Shown piece by piece: positions 19,526-29,249 of a stretch of DNA of 64,000 nucleotides. The notes under the pieces were generated by a model. The model was not told the DNA's origin. It saw only the letters and a list, made by a program, of their open reading frames with translations, and made no database searches. The translations under genes were made by a program, and so were the position numbers. Each line of letters begins with the position of its first letter. The first letter of the stretch is position 1. Source of the DNA: Neohoeflea coraliihabitans (GTDB lineage Bacteria > Pseudomonadota > Alphaproteobacteria > Rhizobiales > Rhizobiaceae); contig NZ_JAHWQX010000005.1 of NCBI RefSeq assembly GCF_019334345.1, positions 62,001-126,000 of the forward strand, in the 5' to 3' direction.

Positions 19526-22450
19526 ATGAAAAAGGGTGATCATCTGTTCCTCGTCGATGGCTCGGGCTACATCTTCCGCGCCTATCACGCCTTGCCGCCG
19601 CTGACGCGCAAATCCGATGGGTTGCCGGTCGGTGCGGTATCCGGCTTTTGCAACATGCTGTGGAAGCTGTTGTCGTCGGCGCGCGATACGTCTGTGGGCG
19701 TCACGCCGACGCATTTCGCGGTCATTTTCGACTATTCCTCGAAGACATTTCGCAACGAGCTCTATCAGGAATACAAGGCCAACCGCGTGGCCCCGCCCGA
19801 AGATCTCGTGCCGCAGTTCTCGATCATTCGCGATGCGACCCGTGCCTTCGACCTCCCCTGCATCGAGACCGAAGGCTACGAGGCCGATGACATCATTGCC
19901 ACCTATGCACGGCTGGCGCGGGAAGCCGGCGGCGATGCGACGATCATCTCGTCCGACAAGGACCTGATGCAATTGGTCGGCGAACAGGTCTTCATGTATG
20001 ACAGCATGAAGGACCGGCAGATCGGCGTTGCCGAAGTCGTCGAGAAATGGGGCGTTCCGCCGGAAAAGATGATCGACCTGCAGGCCCTGACCGGCGATTC
20101 GGTGGACAATGTTCCCGGCGTCCCGGGTATCGGACCAAAGACGGCTGCAGCGCTGCTCGCGGAATTCGGTGATCTTGAAACGCTGCTGTCCCGGGCTGAA
20201 GAGATCCCGCAGAAGAAGCGCCGTGAAAATCTCATCGAACATGCGGACAAGGCGCGCATCTCACGCGAACTGGTGCGGCTGCGCGACGATGTCCCGCTCG
20301 AAGAACCGCTTGATGCTCTGGTGCTGAACCCGCTCGACGGTCCAAAACTGATCTCCTTCCTGAAGGCCATGGAGTTCACGTCGCTGACGCGGCGTGTTGC
20401 GGAGGCGACCGATACGGAAGCCGCGGTCGTGGAAGCTGCGACGATCGAAGTCGACGCGCCCGAGGCAGCACACGGGCCCGATCTCGACCCGTCCGGGACA
20501 ATGCAGAGCGAGGCTGAGGCGACCCCGTCGCGCGTGGCACGGCAGCGCGCCGATCAGGTGGCCGGGCTGACGATTGACAGAAGCACCTACGCCACGCTTC
20601 TTGATCTCGACAGTCTGCGCGCCTGGTGCGCAGCTGCGCGGGAGCGCGGATTGGTGGCCTTCGACACCGAAACCACGTCGCTCGACCCGATGCAGGCGGA
20701 CCTGGTGGGGTTCTCGCTCGCATTCTGTGAAGAGGCGCCGGAGGCGGGAACGGTACCGGCGATCCGGGCGGCATATGTTCCTTTGCGGCATGTGTCAGGC
20801 AGCGATGATCTCTTGGGAGGCGGGCCCGTCGAGGGACAGATCGATTTTGCCGAGGCGCTGGTCGAGCTCAAATCCCTGCTGGAGGATCGAAGCGTTCTGA
20901 AAGTCTGTCAGAATGTCAAATACGATCTTCTGGTGATGCGCCGTCTTGGCATCGCCATGAGGTCCTTCGACGATACGATGCTGTTGTCCTACGCCCTTGA
21001 TGCCGGCAAGGGCAATCACGGCCTGGACACGCTTTCGGAACGCTGGCTCGGGCACAAGCCCATCGCCTATAAAGACGTGACCGGCAGCGGCAAGACCGCA
21101 CGTTCCTTCGCGCAGGTGGACCTGCCCAGCGCCACGGCCTATGCGGCCGAGGATGCCGACATCGCGCTGCGGCTGTGGCTGGTGCTGAAGCCGCGCCTTG
21201 CAGCGGAAGGCGTCGCGAATGTGTATGAGCGACTGGAGCGGCCGCTTGTCGAAGTTCTGGCGCTGATGGAAGAACGCGGGATCGCTGTTGACCGGCAGAT
21301 CCTGTCGCGGCTTTCGGGCGAGCTGGCGCAGAAGGCAGCCGGACTCGAAGATGAGATCCATACGCTTGCCGGCGAAAGGTTCAATGTCGGGTCGCCAAAG
21401 CAGCTTGGCGAAATTCTGTTCGGCCGGATGGGACTTCCCGGCGGATCAAGAACCAAATCCGGCCAATGGTCGACCTCGGCGCAGGTGCTCGAAGATCTGG
21501 CGGCAGCCGGCCACGAGCTGCCGCGCCGAATTGTCGACTGGCGGCAGATGACCAAGCTGAAATCGACCTACACGGACGCCCTGCCCGGCTTCATCCATCC
21601 GCAAACCGGTCGCGTGCACACCTGCTTTGCCATGGCGGCGACGACGACCGGCAGGCTCTCGTCCTCGGAGCCCAATCTGCAGAATATACCGATCCGCACT
21701 GCGGAGGGCCGGAAGATCCGCACCGCCTTCGTCGCCGCGCCCGGGCATGCGTTGATCTCGGCGGATTACAGTCAGATCGAATTGCGCGTGCTCGCCCATG
21801 TCGCCGATATTCCGCAGCTCAGCGGCGCCTTCGCGGACGGCATTGATATTCACGCCATGACCGCCTCGGAAATGTTCGGCGTGCCAGTGGAAGGCATGCC
21901 GCCCGAGGTGCGCCGCCGCGCCAAGGCGATCAATTTCGGTATCATCTACGGCATTTCGGCGTTTGGCCTGGCCAACCAGCTTGGCATCGAACGCAGCGAG
22001 GCAAGCGCCTACATCAAGACCTATTTCGAGCGTTTTCCCGGTATTCGCGACTATATGGAAGCGGCCAAAGCGAAAGCGCGGGACCTGGGCTATGTTGAAA
22101 CAATCTTTGGCCGCCGTGCGCATTACCCGGACATTCGCTCCTCCAATCCGCAAATGCGTGCCTTTAACGAGCGCGCCGCGATCAATGCACCCATCCAAGG
22201 TTCCGCCGCCGACATCATTCGCCGGGCGATGGTCCGGATGGATGCAGCGCTCGGCGATGCCAGGTTGGAGGCGCGCATGCTGCTGCAGGTGCATGACGAG
22301 TTGATATTTGAGGCTCCCGAAGGGCAGGCCGAGGATACAATTCCGCTGATTGTGAAGGTGATGGAGGAGGCCGCACTACCGGCAGTCGACATGGCCGTGC
22401 CGCTCAAAGTCGAAGCGCGCGCTGCATCCAACTGGGACGAAGCGCACTGA
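19526..22450 (+). CDS. polA: DNA polymerase I
   Basis: PolA fills gaps and removes RNA primers during replication and repair. The 974-residue product has all three domains. The 5' nuclease covers about residues 1-290 (FLVDGSGYIFRAYHALPPL, ETEGYEADDIIATYA, and TGDSVDNVPGVPGIGPKTA). The 3'-5' exonuclease lies at about 340-560 and keeps its acidic residues (VAFDTETTSLD, CQNVKYDLLV, YAAEDADIALRLW), so proofreading is expected. The polymerase covers about 580-974, with SADYSQIELRVLAHVADI, RRAKAINFGIIYGISAFGLA and QVHDELIFEAP. It is flanked on both sides by intergenic regions with candidate structured RNAs. Confidence 0.99.
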   Translation: MKKGDHLFLVDGSGYIFRAYHALPPLTRKSDGLPVGAVSGFCNMLWKLLSSARDTSVGVTPTHFAVIFDYSSKTFRNELYQEYKANRVAPPEDLVPQFSIIRDATRAFDLPCIETEGYEADDIIATYARLAREAGGDATIISSDKDLMQLVGEQVFMYDSMKDRQIGVAEVVEKWGVPPEKMIDLQALTGDSVDNVPGVPGIGPKTAAALLAEFGDLETLLSRAEEIPQKKRRENLIEHADKARISRELVRLRDDVPLEEPLDALVLNPLDGPKLISFLKAMEFTSLTRRVAEATDTEAAVVEAATIEVDAPEAAHGPDLDPSGTMQSEAEATPSRVARQRADQVAGLTIDRSTYATLLDLDSLRAWCAAARERGLVAFDTETTSLDPMQADLVGFSLAFCEEAPEAGTVPAIRAAYVPLRHVSGSDDLLGGGPVEGQIDFAEALVELKSLLEDRSVLKVCQNVKYDLLVMRRLGIAMRSFDDTMLLSYALDAGKGNHGLDTLSERWLGHKPIAYKDVTGSGKTARSFAQVDLPSATAYAAEDADIALRLWLVLKPRLAAEGVANVYERLERPLVEVLALMEERGIAVDRQILSRLSGELAQKAAGLEDEIHTLAGERFNVGSPKQLGEILFGRMGLPGGSRTKSGQWSTSAQVLEDLAAAGHELPRRIVDWRQMTKLKSTYTDALPGFIHPQTGRVHTCFAMAATTTGRLSSSEPNLQNIPIRTAEGRKIRTAFVAAPGHALISADYSQIELRVLAHVADIPQLSGAFADGIDIHAMTASEMFGVPVEGMPPEVRRRAKAINFGIIYGISAFGLANQLGIERSEASAYIKTYFERFPGIRDYMEAAKAKARDLGYVETIFGRRAHYPDIRSSNPQMRAFNERAAINAPIQGSAADIIRRAMVRMDAALGDARLEARMLLQVHDELIFEAPEGQAEDTIPLIVKVMEEAALPAVDMAVPLKVEARAASNWDEAH

Positions 22451-22619
22451 ACTATCCCATTATATTTAGTGGGTTATATTTATCTATCTCGCGTTTTCCG
22501 GGTATTTCTGTCAGCGATTCTACCGAGAAATCGAAAAAAATCGCTCAAAATCACCTGTTTGGGCTATCGCTCTAACCTGCTTTTCGTGTTTGATGGTATA
22601 CGAAATTTGCAGACGAGCA

Positions 22620-22901
22620 TTGGGGCCATGACATGGTAGAGAGGGGCATCACAGCGGTGATGGCAGCCGTGTCGCTGGCTGCGCGTTACACGACGCGTGG
22701 TCTTTCTCCGCTGGTTCGCAGCGCCAGACTTCATGCGCGATATCATCCTGACTTCGGCACTGACAATTTCTCCAGCCCGCTCGCCGGCGACACTTTGTGT
22801 CGCTGGTGCCGTGTGGCGGACAGACGTCTTTCAGATTGACGGGTCCGTCCGTCAATAGAGGTCGGGGACCAGCAATGCCCCTCGCTGGTCCCCGGCTTTT
22901 T
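22620..22901 (+). ncRNA. Structured, terminator-capped RNA: independent sRNA or regulated leader of the downstream ABC transporter
   Basis: The 594-bp gap between polA and the transporter contains a series of perfect short hairpins on the plus strand: CGCTG/CAGCG near 22710-22724, GCGACAC/GTGTCGC with a TTT loop (22787-22803), ATTGACGG/CCGTCAAT (22835-22856) and then a strong terminator (22863-22901). No credible ORF spans it. A GCTGGT at 22802-22807 could pair with ACCAGC in the left arm of the terminator, so an antiterminator state is conceivable. I could not match any known riboswitch core. The 5' end is arbitrary. The first 170 bases of the gap (22451-22619) are AT-richer and show nothing I can assign. 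Confidence 0.45.
22863..22901 (+). terminator. Strong intrinsic terminator between polA and the YnjBCD-like operon
   Basis: An 11-bp perfect stem (CGGGGACCAGC 22863-22873; GCTGGTCCCCG 22884-22894) with a 10-base loop is followed by GCTTTTT. It lies 413 bp beyond the polA stop and 144 bp before the next start codon, so it probably ends a separate RNA or acts as an attenuator rather than serving as the polA terminator. Confidence 0.85.
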
Positions 22902-23044
22902 ATCATCTGCAGGCGTCTTGCCGATCTGCCGTCAGGAAACGAACGCGACCGGCATCACCGGAATGTGAAAAAGGCTGACTAGGCGCCGATTGACGCGCGG
23001 CGGGCAGCATGGTGTTTCTCTTTGAACAAAAGAGGGAAATAACC

Positions 23045-24271
23045 ATGACGCGTTTCGGTGCATTTCTTGCAGCCCTTGCGATGATCGGCAGCATAAACGC
23101 TGTCCGCGCCGCCGACCCCGACGCAAGCGACTGGCCGGCTGTTCTCGCCGCGGCGCAGGGCCAGACGGTCTATTTCAATGCCTGGGGTGGCTCGCAGAAC
23201 ATCAATGCCTATCTGGACTGGGCCGCAAATGTGCTCGAAAGCCGGCATGGCGTTTCCGTTGTGCATGTAAAGCTCGACAACACCGCACATGCCGTCGCCA
23301 AGGTCGTGGCGGAGAAAAGCGCTGGCAACAGCGACAACGGCTCGGTCGACCTGATCTGGATCAACGGCGAAAATTTTGCCTCGATGAAGAAGCAGGATCT
23401 GTTGTTGTCCGAAGACTGGGCGACGCATCTGCCAAATTGGCGGTATGTCGATGTCGAGAACATGCCGACCGTCCGCACCGATTTCACCGTCCCGACCGAT
23501 GGGCTGGAAAGCCCGTGGGGCGGCGCCAAGCTGGTGTTCTTCTACGACAGTGCCCGCACGGATGCCGCGGAATTGCCGGATTCGGCGCTGGAGCTGCTGA
23601 CCTGGGCGCAGCGCAATCCCGGTCGCTTTTCCTACCCGGCGCCGCCGGATTTCATCGGCAGTTCCTTTCTCAAGCAAGTGCTGCATGAGGTGATCGACGA
23701 CCCGAAGAAGCTGAAAAAGCCGGTGAGCGAAGCCAGTTTTACGGCTGATGAGGCGCCCCTTTTCGCCTATCTCGATGAACTGCAGCCCTATCTGTGGCGC
23801 AAGGGCGCCGCCTATCCGAAAAATTATCCGGACATGAAGCAGAAACTGGCTGATGGCGAGCTCGATATCGTTTTCGCTTTCAATCCGGCGGAAGCCTCCG
23901 CGGGAATTGCTGCTGGCGAACTTGCCAGGACCGTGCGCTCCTTCAGCTTTTCCGGCGGCACGCTCGGCAACACCCACTTTGTCGCCATTCCGTACAACGC
24001 CACAGCAAAGGCCGGTGCCCTGGTGCTGGCGAATTTCCTGCTTTCGCCAGAGGCGCAGTTGCGCAAGCAAGATCCCGCCTTCTGGGGCGACCCGACCGTT
24101 TTGTCGCTGCAGAAATTGCCGACTGAGATGCGGGCGCGGTTTGAGGCGCTGGATCTCGGCGCGGCGACATTGCGGCCGGACGAACTTGGTCCGAACCTCG
24201 ACGAGCCGCATCCGAGCTGGATGGAGCGGATCGAGGATGCCTGGCTGAAGCGCTACGGGGTCGGCAACTGA
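23045..24271 (+). CDS. ABC transporter substrate-binding protein, YnjB-like
   Basis: The 408-residue periplasmic protein begins at the ATG at 23045 (GAGGGAAA upstream), with a signal peptide (TRFGAFLAALAMIGSINAVR, cleaved near RAAD). It shows the YnjB-type blocks VYFNAWGGSQNINAYLDWAA, VDLIWINGENFASMK, the ESPWGGAKLVFFYDS region, DIVFAFNPAEA, and FVAIPYNATAKAGALVLANF. It is the first gene of a binding-protein/permease/ATPase set (23.0-26.7 kb). The YnjBCD substrate is not firmly established; the fold is related to iron, thiamine and polyamine binding proteins. It follows a possible regulatory leader. Confidence 0.88.
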   Translation: MTRFGAFLAALAMIGSINAVRAADPDASDWPAVLAAAQGQTVYFNAWGGSQNINAYLDWAANVLESRHGVSVVHVKLDNTAHAVAKVVAEKSAGNSDNGSVDLIWINGENFASMKKQDLLLSEDWATHLPNWRYVDVENMPTVRTDFTVPTDGLESPWGGAKLVFFYDSARTDAAELPDSALELLTWAQRNPGRFSYPAPPDFIGSSFLKQVLHEVIDDPKKLKKPVSEASFTADEAPLFAYLDELQPYLWRKGAAYPKNYPDMKQKLADGELDIVFAFNPAEASAGIAAGELARTVRSFSFSGGTLGNTHFVAIPYNATAKAGALVLANFLLSPEAQLRKQDPAFWGDPTVLSLQKLPTEMRARFEALDLGAATLRPDELGPNLDEPHPSWMERIEDAWLKRYGVGN

Positions 24272-24321
24272 CCGGTCGACAAAGCGCCACAACAGCACGT
24301 CGTGCACCGGAAGGGCGGACC

Positions 24322-26058
24322 ATGCTGGCCCGCGGAGGCTGGCTGACCCGAGCCGCACCCGCGGCAACGGTGCTTCTTCTGATCGGACCGGTCATCTGCG
24401 GTTTTCTCGGCACGCTCTTGCCAGCATTCGGTTTTCTGCCGGGCCTGGGCGGCAAGGCGGTGACCCTTGATCATTTTCGCGCGCTGTTCGAAGTTCCCGG
24501 TCTCGCCGGCTCTGTCGGTCACAGCCTGCTGACGGGACTGGCATCGACCCTGGCGTCTCTGCTTATCACCGGCATTTTCATTGCAAGCCATTTCGGCACT
24601 CGCGCCTTTGCGGTGATACGGCGGCTGATCGCGCCTCTGTTGGCGGTGCCGCATGCGGCCGCTGCGTTCGGACTGGCATTCCTGATCGCCCCCTCCGGCC
24701 TGTTGCTGCGCCTGGTCTCCCCCTCGCTGACCGGCTTCGAGCGGCCGCCGGATTTTCTCATCGTGCATGATCCGCTTGGCCTGGCGATGATCGCCGGTCT
24801 GATTGCCAAGGAGATCCCCTTCCTCTTCCTGATCAGCCTGGCGGTGCTGCCACAAAGCCGAAGCGAGCCGGCTCTGCGCCTTGGACGCTCGCTCGGCTAT
24901 GGCCGTGTGGCCAGCTTCGTGTTCCTCGTCTGGCCTTCCTATTACCGGCAGATTCGTCTCGCCGTTCTTGCCGTTCTCGCCTATGCAACTTCGGTGGTGG
25001 ACGTGGCGCTGATCCTCGGGCCGCAATTGCCGCCAACGCTGCCAGTGCGCCTTCTAGACTGGATGAATGATCCGGATCTGACGCGCCGTTACCTCGCCTC
25101 GGCGGGTGCGATCTTGCAATTGGCGGTCGGTGGCCTGGCGATCCTCGTCTGGTTCGGCCTGGAGCGGGTCGGCGCTATTCTGGTCACGGCCTTGCGGGCC
25201 CGCGGCCAACGCTGCCGCAAGGATGGTGTGGTGCGGAGCCTCAGTCTGGCGGGCATGGGGCTGGCGGCGGCGACCGTACTCGCCAGCATCGTCGTCCTCG
25301 GCATATGGTCGGTGGCCGGTCTGTGGCCTTTCCCTGAGGCCTTTCCGCAAACGCTGTCATGGTCGGGATGGCAGCGGGCGCTGGCGCAGATGTGTTCGCC
25401 GCTGACGACGACCCTGATCGTGGCAATCATCGCCGCCCTCATCTCGGTGGTCCTGACACTGCTTTGCCTCGAAAACGAGTTTCGCGACGGGCAGGGAGAT
25501 CTCCGGCATTCGACCGCTGGAAGCCAGCGCGAGAGCCGGAGCAACAAGGCGCTGCTGATCCTTTATCTGCCGCTTATCGTGCCGCAGATCTCCTTTCTGT
25601 TCGGCATGCAGTATGTCGCGATCCTCAGCGGGCTCGACGCGACATTTGCCGGCCTGACGCTGGCGCATCTGGTTTTCGTCCTGCCCTATGTCTTCCTGTC
25701 CCTCAGCGATCCATGGCGCGGATTCGACCGCCGTTTCGACACGCTGGCTGCCGGGCTGGGGATGAGCCGGCAGCGCGCCCTGTGGCGGATACGTTTGCCG
25801 ATGCTGTCGCGCGCCATCCTGACCGCTTTTGCCGTCGGCTTTGCCGTCTCAGTCGGTCAATATCTGCCGACAGTGCTGATTGGTGCGGGGCGCCTGACCA
25901 CGATCACCAGTGAAGCCGTCGCGCTGTCTTCCGGCGGCAACCGCCGGGTTGTGGGTGTCTACGGCCTGGTGCAGTCCGGTTTGCCGTTCCTGGCTTTTGC
26001 AATTGCCATCGCGCTTCCGGTCTTGCTATTCCGCAACCGGCGCGGCTTGCGCGTCTGA
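24322..26058 (+). CDS. ABC transporter permease, YnjC-like (double BPD domain)
   Basis: The 578-residue membrane protein carries two fused binding-protein-dependent permease domains. The first coupling segment is near PALRLGRSLGYGRVASFVFLV (EAA-like loop) and the second near FDTLAAGLGMSRQRALWRIRL. About a dozen hydrophobic helices are visible, and the two halves are joined by a charged linker around residues 290-300. This is the architecture of YnjC, ThiP and FbpB-type permeases, where one polypeptide replaces a dimer. It lies 50 bp after the binding protein and 13 bp before the ATPase gene. Confidence 0.88.
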   Translation: MLARGGWLTRAAPAATVLLLIGPVICGFLGTLLPAFGFLPGLGGKAVTLDHFRALFEVPGLAGSVGHSLLTGLASTLASLLITGIFIASHFGTRAFAVIRRLIAPLLAVPHAAAAFGLAFLIAPSGLLLRLVSPSLTGFERPPDFLIVHDPLGLAMIAGLIAKEIPFLFLISLAVLPQSRSEPALRLGRSLGYGRVASFVFLVWPSYYRQIRLAVLAVLAYATSVVDVALILGPQLPPTLPVRLLDWMNDPDLTRRYLASAGAILQLAVGGLAILVWFGLERVGAILVTALRARGQRCRKDGVVRSLSLAGMGLAAATVLASIVVLGIWSVAGLWPFPEAFPQTLSWSGWQRALAQMCSPLTTTLIVAIIAALISVVLTLLCLENEFRDGQGDLRHSTAGSQRESRSNKALLILYLPLIVPQISFLFGMQYVAILSGLDATFAGLTLAHLVFVLPYVFLSLSDPWRGFDRRFDTLAAGLGMSRQRALWRIRLPMLSRAILTAFAVGFAVSVGQYLPTVLIGAGRLTTITSEAVALSSGGNRRVVGVYGLVQSGLPFLAFAIAIALPVLLFRNRRGLRV

Positions 26059-26071
26059 CATCGGACGGGAC

Positions 26072-26719
26072 ATGGCTGACCGCAGCGCACTCATCCTCGA
26101 GGATATATCGATCCGCCTGCACGGGCGCCGCCTGATTGCCCTGGCCGGACGGGTCGAACCGGGTACGGTGCTGACCGTGATGGGGCCGTCCGGCTCCGGC
26201 AAGTCGACACTGCTGGCCTTTATCGGCGGCTTTCTTGACCCGGTGTTCTCGGCGCAAGGCCGGGTCAGTTCCGGTGCCGTGGTTCTGACGGATCTGCCAG
26301 CAGAAGAGCGCCGGGCCGGGATCTTGTTTCAGGACCCCCTGTTGTTTCCGCATCTCAGCGTCGCCGACAATATTGCCATTGCGGTGCCAGGCGCGGTGCG
26401 CTCGCCGCGTCAGCGGCGGCAGATGGCTATGGCGGCGCTCGAACGCGTGGGACTTGCCGGTTTCGGCAAGCGCGATCCCGAAACCTTGTCGGGCGGGCAG
26501 AAGGCGCGCGTCGCACTGCAGCGGGTGCTGGTGTCCGAACCTCGGCTTCTTCTTCTCGATGAGCCGTTCTCGAAACTCGATGCGACATTGCGCGATCAGG
26601 TGCGCGAAATGGTCTTCGCGGAAGCGCGTACGGCCGGGCTTCCAATGATCCTCGTGACGCACGATGCAGCCGATGCCGTTGCAGCCGGAGGTCCGGTGCA
26701 CAATGTGGGGGCCGAGTGA
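26072..26719 (+). CDS. ABC transporter ATP-binding protein, YnjD-like
   Basis: The 215-residue ATPase starts at the ATG at 26072; the frame extends into the permease gene but that part is not ABC-like. It has Walker A GPSGSGKST, the Q-loop in GILFQDPLLFPHLSV, the ABC signature TLSGGQKARVALQRVL, Walker B LLLLDEPFSKLD and the switch His in VTHDAADA. The short length fits YnjD. Its stop overlaps the hrpB GTG start, so the helicase gene is translationally coupled to this transporter operon. Confidence 0.92.
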   Translation: MADRSALILEDISIRLHGRRLIALAGRVEPGTVLTVMGPSGSGKSTLLAFIGGFLDPVFSAQGRVSSGAVVLTDLPAEERRAGILFQDPLLFPHLSVADNIAIAVPGAVRSPRQRRQMAMAALERVGLAGFGKRDPETLSGGQKARVALQRVLVSEPRLLLLDEPFSKLDATLRDQVREMVFAEARTAGLPMILVTHDAADAVAAGGPVHNVGAE

Positions 26720-29196
26720 CACGGCTGTCGGACAAATTTGCGGACTTGCCGATCTCTTCCGCTCTGCCCGATATGCGCAGCGCTCTGGCAGGCGAGACCG
26801 CCGCCGTTCTGGCGGCACCGCCAGGGGCCGGCAAGACGACACTGGTGCCGCTCGATCTTTTGGAGGAATCCTGGTGCACAGGCCGTATCCTGCTCATCGA
26901 GCCGCGCCGGCTGGCGGCGCGCGCCGCAGCGCGCCGTATGGCGGCCATGCGGGGGGAGGAGGTCGGCGCCACTGTCGGCTACCGCATGCGGCTCGACACG
27001 CGCACGTCGGACGCAACCCGCATCGAGGTCGTCACGGAAGGCGTCTTCACGCGCATGGCGCTCGATGATCCGGAGCTCGCCGGGTATTCCTGCGTTCTTT
27101 TCGACGAGTTTCATGAGCGGGCCCTTGAGGCAGATTTCGGACTGGCTCTGGCGCTCGACATTCAGTCGGGTCTGCGCGCGGATCTGCGCATTCTGGTCAT
27201 GTCAGCAACCCTCGACGTGGAACGAATAGCGGGCCTCGTCGGCACGGCGCAGATCATCGAAAGCCAGGGCCGCGCCTTCGACGTCGAGATACGCTACCAG
27301 GACAGGCCGACCGGCCGCCGCATCGAGGACGTGATGGCGGAGGCGATCCGGCAGATGCATCGCCAGGAGCACGGTTCGATGCTCGCATTTCTGCCGGGGC
27401 AAAGTGAAATCCTGGCCACCGCCGAGCGACTTGGCGACACGCTTGGCAGCACCACGCAGATAATGCCGCTTTACGGTGGTTTAAGCGGTGCCGACCAGGA
27501 TCGAGCGATCCGACCGGCGAGCTCCGGGCATCGCAAGGTGGTGCTGGCAACGCCGGTGGCGGAAAGCTCGATCACCATCGATGGCGTGCGTGTCGTCATC
27601 GATTCGGGCCTCGTGCGGCAGCCGGCTCTCGATCCGGAAACGGGGATTACCCGTCTGGTGACGCGGCGCGCCTCGCAAGCCTCGGTGGCACAACGCGCCG
27701 GGCGCGCCGGACGCACGGAGCCGGGCATCGCGCTGCGTCTGTGGCATCCGGGTCAGACCATGGCGCTGCCGAGGTTCAACGAGCCGCAGATCAAGAGCGC
27801 GGATCTTTCCGGCCTGGTGCTCGACTGCGCCGCCTGGGGCGTACTCGATCCGCGTGAGCTGCGTTTTCTCGATCCGCCGCCCGCTGCTGCGCTGGCCGAA
27901 GCGCGCAATCTTCTGCACGCGCTCGGAGCGATTGATACGAATGGACTGATCACGTCACAGGGGCGTGCCATGCGCGCGCTACCGCTGCCGCCCCGACTCG
28001 CATCAATGGTGGTTGCCGCCGACATGCATGGCGATCGGTTTGGAGCCGCGATGCTGGCAGTGCTTTTGACAGAGCAGGGGCTTGGCGGACGGATGATCGA
28101 TCTCGACGCACGCATGGCGCAACTGAAACAAGAGCGCTCTCCCCGCGCCAAGGCGGCACTTTCCCTGGCGCGCCGCATCGCGGGCCGAAATGTGCGGCTG
28201 CCCGAAGAAGCGGTGCCAGCAGCCAGCCATCTGGCCATTGCCTTTCCCGACCGGGTGGCACGGCAGCGCGGCGGCCGCGGACGCTTCTTGATGGCCAACG
28301 GCCGGGGTTGCGAAGTGGCGGCGGAGGACCGGCTCGCCGGTTCAACCTATCTTGTGGTGGCCGACGTCACAGGGCGGGCCGCACGATCACGGGTTCTGGC
28401 CGCAGCGGAACTGTCCGGTGCGGCTCTTGAGGCGGTGATCGCCAATGCCGGCGTTGAAAGCGAGGAGTACCGCTTCGACGCGGAGAGCGGCCGTGTGCTG
28501 GGCCGCCGGGTGCACCGGCTCGGCGCCATCGTGGTGAGCGAAACGCCGCTCGCAAAGCCCGACCCGGTCCGGGCGCAGCAGGCGCTGGTGGACGGGTTAC
28601 GCCGCGAGGGGCTGGCACTGCTGAACTTCAGCAGGCAAGCGCAACATCTGCGTGAGCGCGTTGCCTTTCTGCACCGCAATTCCGGAGCGGGTGCCGAGGC
28701 TGAATTTGACTGGCCGGATCTGGGTGACGCGGCCCTGCTCGAAACGCTGGAAGAGTGGCTGGTGCCCTTTCTCGCGAACAGCACCTCGCTCGGCGAGATC
28801 GAACCACAGACGCTGCTTGCCGCGCTGCAGTCAATACTCGGGGCGGAGCGGGTCGCCGCGCTCGACCGGCTGGCGCCAACCCATTACACCGCGCCAACCG
28901 GATCGCGCATTGCCATTCGTTATGACGGCGAGGTGCCGAGGATCGCCATTCGGGTTCAGGAACTGTTTGGCGAAAGCCGGCATCCCTGTCTGGCTGCCGG
29001 CCGCGTGCCGCTGCTGCTTGAATTGTTGTCACCGGCGCAGCGGCCGATCCAGACGACACGTGATCTGCCGGGTTTCTGGGATGGCTCCTGGAGCGATGTT
29101 CGCGCCGAAATGCGCGGTCGCTACCCGAAGCATCCCTGGCCGGAGGACCCGCGAAACGCCGAGGCGACCCGGCGCGCCAAGCCGCGTACTCGATGA
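26716..29196 (+). CDS. hrpB: ATP-dependent helicase HrpB
   Basis: HrpB is a DEAH-box family helicase whose cellular substrate is poorly defined. The 826-residue product shows Walker A APPGAGKTTLVPL, motif II as DEFHER, motif III VMSATLD, helicase-C motifs (VVLATPVAESSITIDGVRVV) and QRAGRAGRTEPG. The HrpB-specific C-terminal region follows (RGRYPKHPWPEDP near the end). GTG at 26716 overlaps the transporter stop (GTGA). No further upstream start is possible without entering the ATPase frame. The sensor kinase gene follows after 53 bp. Confidence 0.95.
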   Translation: MTRLSDKFADLPISSALPDMRSALAGETAAVLAAPPGAGKTTLVPLDLLEESWCTGRILLIEPRRLAARAAARRMAAMRGEEVGATVGYRMRLDTRTSDATRIEVVTEGVFTRMALDDPELAGYSCVLFDEFHERALEADFGLALALDIQSGLRADLRILVMSATLDVERIAGLVGTAQIIESQGRAFDVEIRYQDRPTGRRIEDVMAEAIRQMHRQEHGSMLAFLPGQSEILATAERLGDTLGSTTQIMPLYGGLSGADQDRAIRPASSGHRKVVLATPVAESSITIDGVRVVIDSGLVRQPALDPETGITRLVTRRASQASVAQRAGRAGRTEPGIALRLWHPGQTMALPRFNEPQIKSADLSGLVLDCAAWGVLDPRELRFLDPPPAAALAEARNLLHALGAIDTNGLITSQGRAMRALPLPPRLASMVVAADMHGDRFGAAMLAVLLTEQGLGGRMIDLDARMAQLKQERSPRAKAALSLARRIAGRNVRLPEEAVPAASHLAIAFPDRVARQRGGRGRFLMANGRGCEVAAEDRLAGSTYLVVADVTGRAARSRVLAAAELSGAALEAVIANAGVESEEYRFDAESGRVLGRRVHRLGAIVVSETPLAKPDPVRAQQALVDGLRREGLALLNFSRQAQHLRERVAFLHRNSGAGAEAEFDWPDLGDAALLETLEEWLVPFLANSTSLGEIEPQTLLAALQSILGAERVAALDRLAPTHYTAPTGSRIAIRYDGEVPRIAIRVQELFGESRHPCLAAGRVPLLLELLSPAQRPIQTTRDLPGFWDGSWSDVRAEMRGRYPKHPWPEDPRNAEATRRAKPRTR

Positions 29197-29249
29197 TCGG
29201 TGGGCTGGCGATTTCCTCGCGCGTCAGGCTCGGCTAGAAGGAAGCTGAG

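Noticed and set aside
22633-22839. 68-codon ORF in the polA/transporter gap
   Set aside because: It has no recognisable domain or clear ribosome binding site, and it overlaps the hairpin series; the region looks like structured RNA instead.
22451-23044. TPP or other known riboswitch before the YnjBCD-like operon
   Set aside because: I looked for conserved TPP, cobalamin and SAM-type core strings and found none; only generic hairpins and a terminator are present.
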